From contig SXSP01000525.1 of the NCBI GenBank assembly GCA_005792225.1, positions 1 through 8,855 on the forward strand: a DNA stretch of 8,855 nt, read 5' to 3'. Below the pieces are notes generated by a model that had not been told where the DNA came from, made no database searches, and saw only the letters and a list, made by a program, of their open reading frames with translations. This DNA is from Bdellovibrionales bacterium (GTDB taxonomy: Bacteria; Bdellovibrionota; Bdellovibrionia; Bdellovibrionales; JAMPXM01). Positions 5,480 to 8,855 of the stretch are shown in pieces (the stretch's first letter is position 1; each line of letters opens with the position of its first letter). A program made the position numbers and the translations under genes.

Positions 5480-6472
5480 TCAGCCGACGAATAAAATGCG
5501 GCTACCGAAGGCCTCGAGCTCGACCGGAACTTGTCTGAGTTCGCTGAGTTCTTGGCGCACACGTGATTGTTTTTCGGGGTCGCAAGTTACCATCAAAAAT
5601 CCGCCGCCGCCAGCCCCTAAGATCTTGCCCCCGCGGGCGCCGGCCGAGCGCGCTCTCTCGTACCACTGATCGATCTGCGAGGCGGAAATTCCGGAAGCGA
5701 GAGTTTTTTTCAGCATCCAACCCTCGTGGAGCAGCTCACCCACTCTTGAGATGTCTTCTCCGTTCTCAAGGATCTTCTTCAATCGGAGAGCGAGATCACG
5801 CATGGCCCTTAAGGTTTCACGTTTTCCGGCCGTGTTGCTCTTCTGCTCGCTCAGAACGCCTGAGGCTGATCGGGTCATTCCCGTGTAGAACAACATCATC
5901 GAAGACTGGAGCGCCGATTTCGTCTGGCGACTGCAGATCACGGGCTCGCAGGAGACTTCGCCTGAGGGAAGGAATCGAATGTATTGGAGCCCTCCGACGG
6001 CCGCCGCGTATTGATCTTGTTTTCCGATTGGCTCGCGGAGATCTTCGATTTCGATTCGGCAGGCCTCCGCCGCCAAATCCTCGGCACTTCGAAACTGACC
6101 GTTGTGCGCACTCATCGCGTGAAGGAGCGCCACGGTGAAACTCGAAGAACTCCCGAGCCCGGTTCCCGAAGGAATATCCGCCATTGAAAGGAGTTCGAGG
6201 CCCCGGCCGCCGTTCTTCTCACGCGCTTCCGCCCCGTATTTCTCGAGAACGCAACGGAAGATCTTGTGCTCGATCTCCTCGACCGTCTTGCAGATCTCGG
6301 TCTTGCTGTAGGAGAGCCGATAAGTATCGTCGAAGCGGTCGTTAACCGTGATGTAGATGTACTTGTCGATGGTGGTGGAAAGAACGGCCCCCTCTTCTTC
6401 CTGATAAAAATCGGGAAGATCGGTGCCCCCGCCGAGAAAGCTAATGCGAAAGGGAGTTCTCGAGATAATCAT
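5480..6472 (-). CDS. hddA: GHMP-family sugar kinase, probably D-glycero-alpha-D-manno-heptose-7-phosphate kinase
   Basis: A 330-residue GHMP kinase with all three family motifs: [16 protein letters not shown] (5-20), ATP-binding [12 protein letters not shown] (100-111) and C-terminal [14 protein letters not shown] (281-294). [12 protein letters not shown] (150-161) carries Asp153 as the likely catalytic acidic residue. The LGGGTD form of motif 1 and the QDQYAAA motif are typical of HddA and its relatives, which phosphorylate the anomeric carbon of a sugar phosphate. Here that would turn D,D-heptose 7-phosphate into the alpha-1,7-bisphosphate for GDP-heptose synthesis. The exact sugar is inferred; other GHMP sugar-1-kinases look similar. 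The ATG overlaps the TGA of the nucleotidyltransferase gene by 4 bp (ATGA) and has AAAGG 6 bases upstream, so the two are probably translationally coupled. The isomerase and phosphatase steps (GmhA, GmhB) are not in the window. Confidence 0.85.
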   Translation of the reverse strand: MIISRTPFRISFLGGGTDLPDFYQEEEGAVLSTTIDKYIYITVNDRFDDTYRLSYSKTEICKTVEEIEHKIFRCVLEKYGAEAREKNGGRGLELLSMADIPSGTGLGSSSSFTVALLHAMSAHNGQFRSAEDLAAEACRIEIEDLREPIGKQDQYAAAVGGLQYIRFLPSGEVSCEPVICSRQTKSALQSSMMLFYTGMTRSASGVLSEQKSNTAGKRETLRAMRDLALRLKKILENGEDISRVGELLHEGWMLKKTLASGISASQIDQWYERARSAGARGGKILGAGGGGFLMVTCDPEKQSRVRQELSELRQVPVELEAFGSRILFVG

Positions 6473-7173
6473 TTATCGCCTTTCAGGTAACGCTCGAATT
6501 CGGCTAGGCGTTCAATCGTACCTATGTCGTAAAAACGGACCGGTACATCAAAGGCGCCAAGCCGCCCACGCGGAATCAAAGGTTTCCACAGGTCCGCCAG
6601 CATAAACCGTGTTTCCGTCTGCGCCTCGACGAGGGCCCGTTTCATGACGTACACGCCGGAATCGATGCGGTCGAATCCCTTCGCGGGCCCTGCATCCTTT
6701 TCGTAGTCGAGAACGCGGCCGCCTCCCACTTTCAAATTTGGGATCACCGGAACGGGATCACGGTTGTCATAGACGGAAACGACGGCGTCGAACCCGCCCG
6801 TGTCGAAAGCGCGCCCCATTTCGTCGAACGGAGCCACGAGGTAGCTGTCGCCATTGAGAAGAATAAATTCGTCTTGGAGGAGTGAGAGCGCATTCTTTAG
6901 GGCGCCGCCGGTTCCGAGTGGCTCTTTTTCGTAAGCGTACTGGATTTTCAAACCATGCATTTGGCCATCACCGAAGTGCGCCTCGACTTGTTCACCCAAA
7001 TAAGCCACGAGGAGAAGAACATTCTGATACCCCTGCCTCTTCACGTCTTCGAGCTGCCAATGAAGAAAAGGCCGTCCGTTGACCGGGACCATGGGCTTCG
7101 GAACCGTCTCGGTGATGGGCCGAAGACGAGTGCCGAGACCGCCGGCGAGGATCACGACTTGGCGGCGGCTCAC
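6469..7173 (-). CDS. hddC: Sugar-phosphate nucleotidyltransferase, HddC-like
   Basis: A 234-residue cytoplasmic nucleotidyltransferase that would join a sugar 1-phosphate to an NTP, releasing pyrophosphate. It has the Rossmann-like opening LAGGLGTRLRP (9-19), VPKPMVPVNGRPFLHW (24-39, with Lys27), EKEPLGTGGAL (82-92), metal-binding LLNGDS (105-110, Asp109), DSGVYVM (171-177) and YDIGT (215-219). It lacks the left-handed helix domain of bifunctional acetyltransferases, and its length is that of HddC/RmlA-like single-domain enzymes. Next to a GHMP kinase the best fit is HddC, the D-glycero-alpha-D-manno-heptose 1-phosphate guanylyltransferase; which NTP and sugar are used cannot be read directly. 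The start is GTG, with GGAGAAGG just upstream, overlapping the epimerase stop by 4 bp (GTGA). Its own TGA overlaps the kinase ATG, giving tight coupling on both sides. Confidence 0.85.
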   Translation of the reverse strand: MSRRQVVILAGGLGTRLRPITETVPKPMVPVNGRPFLHWQLEDVKRQGYQNVLLLVAYLGEQVEAHFGDGQMHGLKIQYAYEKEPLGTGGALKNALSLLQDEFILLNGDSYLVAPFDEMGRAFDTGGFDAVVSVYDNRDPVPVIPNLKVGGGRVLDYEKDAGPAKGFDRIDSGVYVMKRALVEAQTETRFMLADLWKPLIPRGRLGAFDVPVRFYDIGTIERLAEFERYLKGDK

Positions 7174-8123
7174 TTGGCCTTCTCCGAGATGATTTCACCG
7201 ATCGCCGTGCGAACGGCATTGTCGCTGTCGTGACGAGCGCGCCATCCGAGGCCTTCGAGGCGGCTCCCGTCGAGGAAAGTGTACGGCACATCACCCACCC
7301 ATCCACGATCACTTTCACCAAATTGGAGCTCGGCTTTTTTGCCCGAGACTTTTTCCATTTGGTTTACAACTTCCTCGGCGATGAAACGAACGCGCGTCAC
7401 ACCGTGGCTAGCGAGGTTCAAGCACTGAAAGAGCTCGTTCGACTTCGCGTAACCGAAGAGCATTCCGTCGATGCAGTCTAAGACGTGAAGGTAAGACTTC
7501 CTTTGAGTGCCGTTACCGAGAACTTCGAGTTTTGCGGGGTTCTTCATGAGACGACCGACGAAATCGTGAATCGCCCCGTGAGTCGAGTGCGGCCCCACGA
7601 TGTTCGCGAACCGATAGACCCAAGCTTGAATTTCGCAGTTGTGGGAGAAGGCGGATACCATCGCCTCGCAAGCGAGTTTGCTTGCGCCGTAAAAAGAAAT
7701 CGGGAAGAGGGGCCCGTAACTCTCGGGCGTCGGCTTGACACTCGCTTCACCATAAATCGCCGAGGTGGAGGCGAAAATCAGCTTCTTGACTCCCGTCACG
7801 CGCATCGCTTCGAGAACGTTGTAAGTCGCGATCGTGCCGTTTCTCATGTCGACGTCGGTGCGCGCGGCACCTTGAGAGATATCGGAGTTCGCCGCCATGT
7901 GCATGACGAGATCGGCTCCCGCCATCTCCTTCTTCACTCTCTCGAGATCGACCAGATCCGCTTCCACGAAGCGAAACCGCGTGTTTGAAGCAAACGGAGC
8001 GAGGAACTCGCGGCGACCGAGGATCAAGTTGTCGTAGGCGACGACTTCATGGCCCTCATTCAAGAAACGCTCGCAGAGATGACTCCCGATAAAACCGGCT
8101 CCACCCGTGATGAAGATTTTCAT
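7170..8123 (-). CDS. NAD(P)-dependent SDR-family nucleotide-sugar epimerase/dehydratase
   Basis: An extended short-chain dehydrogenase/reductase of 317 residues, the normal size for nucleotide-sugar epimerases. The cofactor motif is GGAGFIGSH (7-15), with Asp31 after the second strand, which favours NAD. The active site is Ser-Thr-Ser in STSAIYG (119-125), plus YGASK (145-149, Tyr145/Lys149). Sugar-nucleotide-binding features include RFANIVGP (171-178) and GNGTQRKSYLHV (203-214). It resembles UDP-glucose 4-epimerase (GalE-like) and related GDP-sugar enzymes. Reaction type and substrate remain open; in this operon it may act on the product of the kinase/nucleotidyltransferase pair. The ATG at 8123 is preferred over a GTG at 8129 because GAGG sits 5 bases upstream of it. 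That Shine-Dalgarno overlaps the stop of the preceding glycosyltransferase gene (7-bp gap), so the two are coupled. Confidence 0.9.
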   Translation of the reverse strand: MKIFITGGAGFIGSHLCERFLNEGHEVVAYDNLILGRREFLAPFASNTRFRFVEADLVDLERVKKEMAGADLVMHMAANSDISQGAARTDVDMRNGTIATYNVLEAMRVTGVKKLIFASTSAIYGEASVKPTPESYGPLFPISFYGASKLACEAMVSAFSHNCEIQAWVYRFANIVGPHSTHGAIHDFVGRLMKNPAKLEVLGNGTQRKSYLHVLDCIDGMLFGYAKSNELFQCLNLASHGVTRVRFIAEEVVNQMEKVSGKKAELQFGESDRGWVGDVPYTFLDGSRLEGLGWRARHDSDNAVRTAIGEIISEKAK

Positions 8124-8130
8124 GGACACC

Positions 8131-8855
8131 TCAAACCTTGCCCAGGAGCGCGAGGCTCAGGCGATTGCGAACGGTGGGTTTGTAGAGGAGCTTCACCGAC
8201 TTCGGATCAAAAGCGTAGCGCGGCTCGTGATCGAGTTCACCCACCTGCAAAACTTTCTCGATGAGCTTCAAGTAATCCTGAGCCATGCGACGAAGACTGA
8301 AGAATTCCTCGACGGACTTGCGGCAATCGCTCGGCTTTACACTTTCGAGCGCCTTGGCGGCACCCAAGAGCTCATCGTAAGTTCCGCACACGACACCCGT
8401 TCCGGGGCGAACGAGCTCCGGCATGCAGCCGTTCACCGACGAGATCACCGGCGTGCCGCAAGCGAGGGCTTCCAGCGGCGCACCCGCGCAAGGCTCATCC
8501 CAGTTCGTGGGATAAATGAGAGCGCGAGCATTCGAGAGAAGTTTGACCTTCTCGGGTTCATCGACCAGACCATGGTACCGAATTTTTCCGCGCGAGATTC
8601 CGCTTCCGCCCATGATCTCAAGACGCACTCCGAGGTCGTTCGCCCACGCGATCGCGGTCTTCACGTTCTTCACGCGCCAAGTGGTGCGAGCCAGGAAAAC
8701 AAAGTAATCATCTTTTTTCTCGACGAAGGGATAGCGATCCGGATCGACGCCGTTATAGACGAGATACTTCGCATTGTGGTTGCGGCAATGGCTTTCGCTG
8801 AGGAAGTTCGTGTTTCGCCAGTACTTCTCGCCCGGATGGCCGTTTCCGTGAACCG
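8131..8855 (-). CDS. Glycosyltransferase of the GT-B/GT4 type (partial, cut by the window edge)
   Basis: The minus frame is open from the window edge to the TGA at 8131 and gives the C-terminal 240 residues; the N-terminal half and start lie outside. The order of motifs matches retaining GT4 enzymes: the inter-domain VYNGVDPDRYPF, then FLARTTWRVKNV at the start of the donor-binding Rossmann domain, then LEIMGG. ALIYPTNWDEPCAGAP is followed by LEALACGTPVISS, the E-x7-E signature that binds the nucleotide sugar, then CMPELV. It would transfer a sugar from a nucleotide donor onto a lipid-linked or surface glycan at the cytoplasmic membrane face. Donor and acceptor cannot be named. An internal GTG at 8673 falls in the middle of the conserved WRVKN region and is not the start. 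It is the first gene seen of the minus-strand sugar operon. Confidence 0.92.
   Translation of the reverse strand, partial: VHGNGHPGEKYWRNTNFLSESHCRNHNAKYLVYNGVDPDRYPFVEKKDDYFVFLARTTWRVKNVKTAIAWANDLGVRLEIMGGSGISRGKIRYHGLVDEPEKVKLLSNARALIYPTNWDEPCAGAPLEALACGTPVISSVNGCMPELVRPGTGVVCGTYDELLGAAKALESVKPSDCRKSVEEFFSLRRMAQDYLKLIEKVLQVGELDHEPRYAFDPKSVKLLYKPTVRNRLSLALLGKV

Noticed and set aside
5458..5562. 35-residue extension of QueF from a start at 5562
   Set aside because: It overlaps the kinase gene by more than 80 bp, matches no QueF family sequence, and lies upstream of a well-placed GAGAGAGG before the ATG at 5457.
5563..6138. A 191-codon plus-strand frame opposite the sugar kinase
   Set aside because: It is very rich in arginine, serine and proline, without domain motifs, and lies opposite well-conserved GHMP kinase motifs.
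7485..7988. A 167-codon plus-strand frame opposite the epimerase
   Set aside because: The minus strand carries complete SDR motifs over the same bases. The plus-strand translation has no recognisable feature.
8671..8673. GTG as the start of a short 180-residue glycosyltransferase
   Set aside because: The frame stays open to the window edge, and the added residues contain the expected NGVDPDRYPF and FLARTTW motifs, so the gene is simply cut by the window.

Overview
The window reads as chromosomal DNA of a Gram-negative bacterium. A Bdellovibrio-like or related deltaproteobacterial lineage is my best guess, at low to moderate confidence. The guess rests on the mix of a Fur regulator, a queuosine gene, a lipoprotein, a surface-sugar operon and a pseudouridine synthase/methyltransferase fusion, and on base and codon use. 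No rRNA, tRNA, CRISPR array, insertion sequence or phage gene is visible.

Left part (1-2957, plus strand): a TetR-family regulator, a Fur regulator, and a 528-residue protein joining an RluA-type pseudouridine synthase to an RlmI/RlmK-like SAM-dependent methyltransferase. The fusion gene overlaps the end of fur. A short hairpin at its stop codon may end this unit.

Middle part (2958-4983, plus strand): an intergenic stretch with a 9-bp inverted repeat, a probable outer-membrane lipoprotein of unknown function with a FlgT-C-like C-terminus, a good intrinsic terminator (4471-4504), and a small exported protein. Between the terminator and the small gene lies a leader rich in nested inverted repeats. 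A 7-nt stretch in it is exactly complementary to the small gene's Shine-Dalgarno region, so it is a candidate cis-regulatory RNA and the least explained non-coding signal here.

Right part (4984-8855, minus strand): a tightly packed operon read right to left. It holds a glycosyltransferase (cut by the window edge), an SDR-family sugar-nucleotide epimerase/dehydratase, a nucleotidyltransferase (HddC-like), a GHMP sugar kinase (HddA-like) and queF. The first four are coupled by a 7-bp gap and two 4-bp stop/start overlaps; queF follows after 22 bp. The kinase and nucleotidyltransferase fit activation of D-glycero-alpha-D-manno-heptose to a nucleotide sugar, with the SDR modifying a nucleotide sugar and the glycosyltransferase attaching one in LPS, capsule or another glycan. 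QueF (preQ0 reductase) looks like a functionally unrelated rider. Its stop codon abuts the stop of the small exported gene with no bases between.

I see no clear evidence of a wholly new defence or mobile system. The points most worth checking are the fusion enzyme, the leader at 4510-4661 and the sugar operon.
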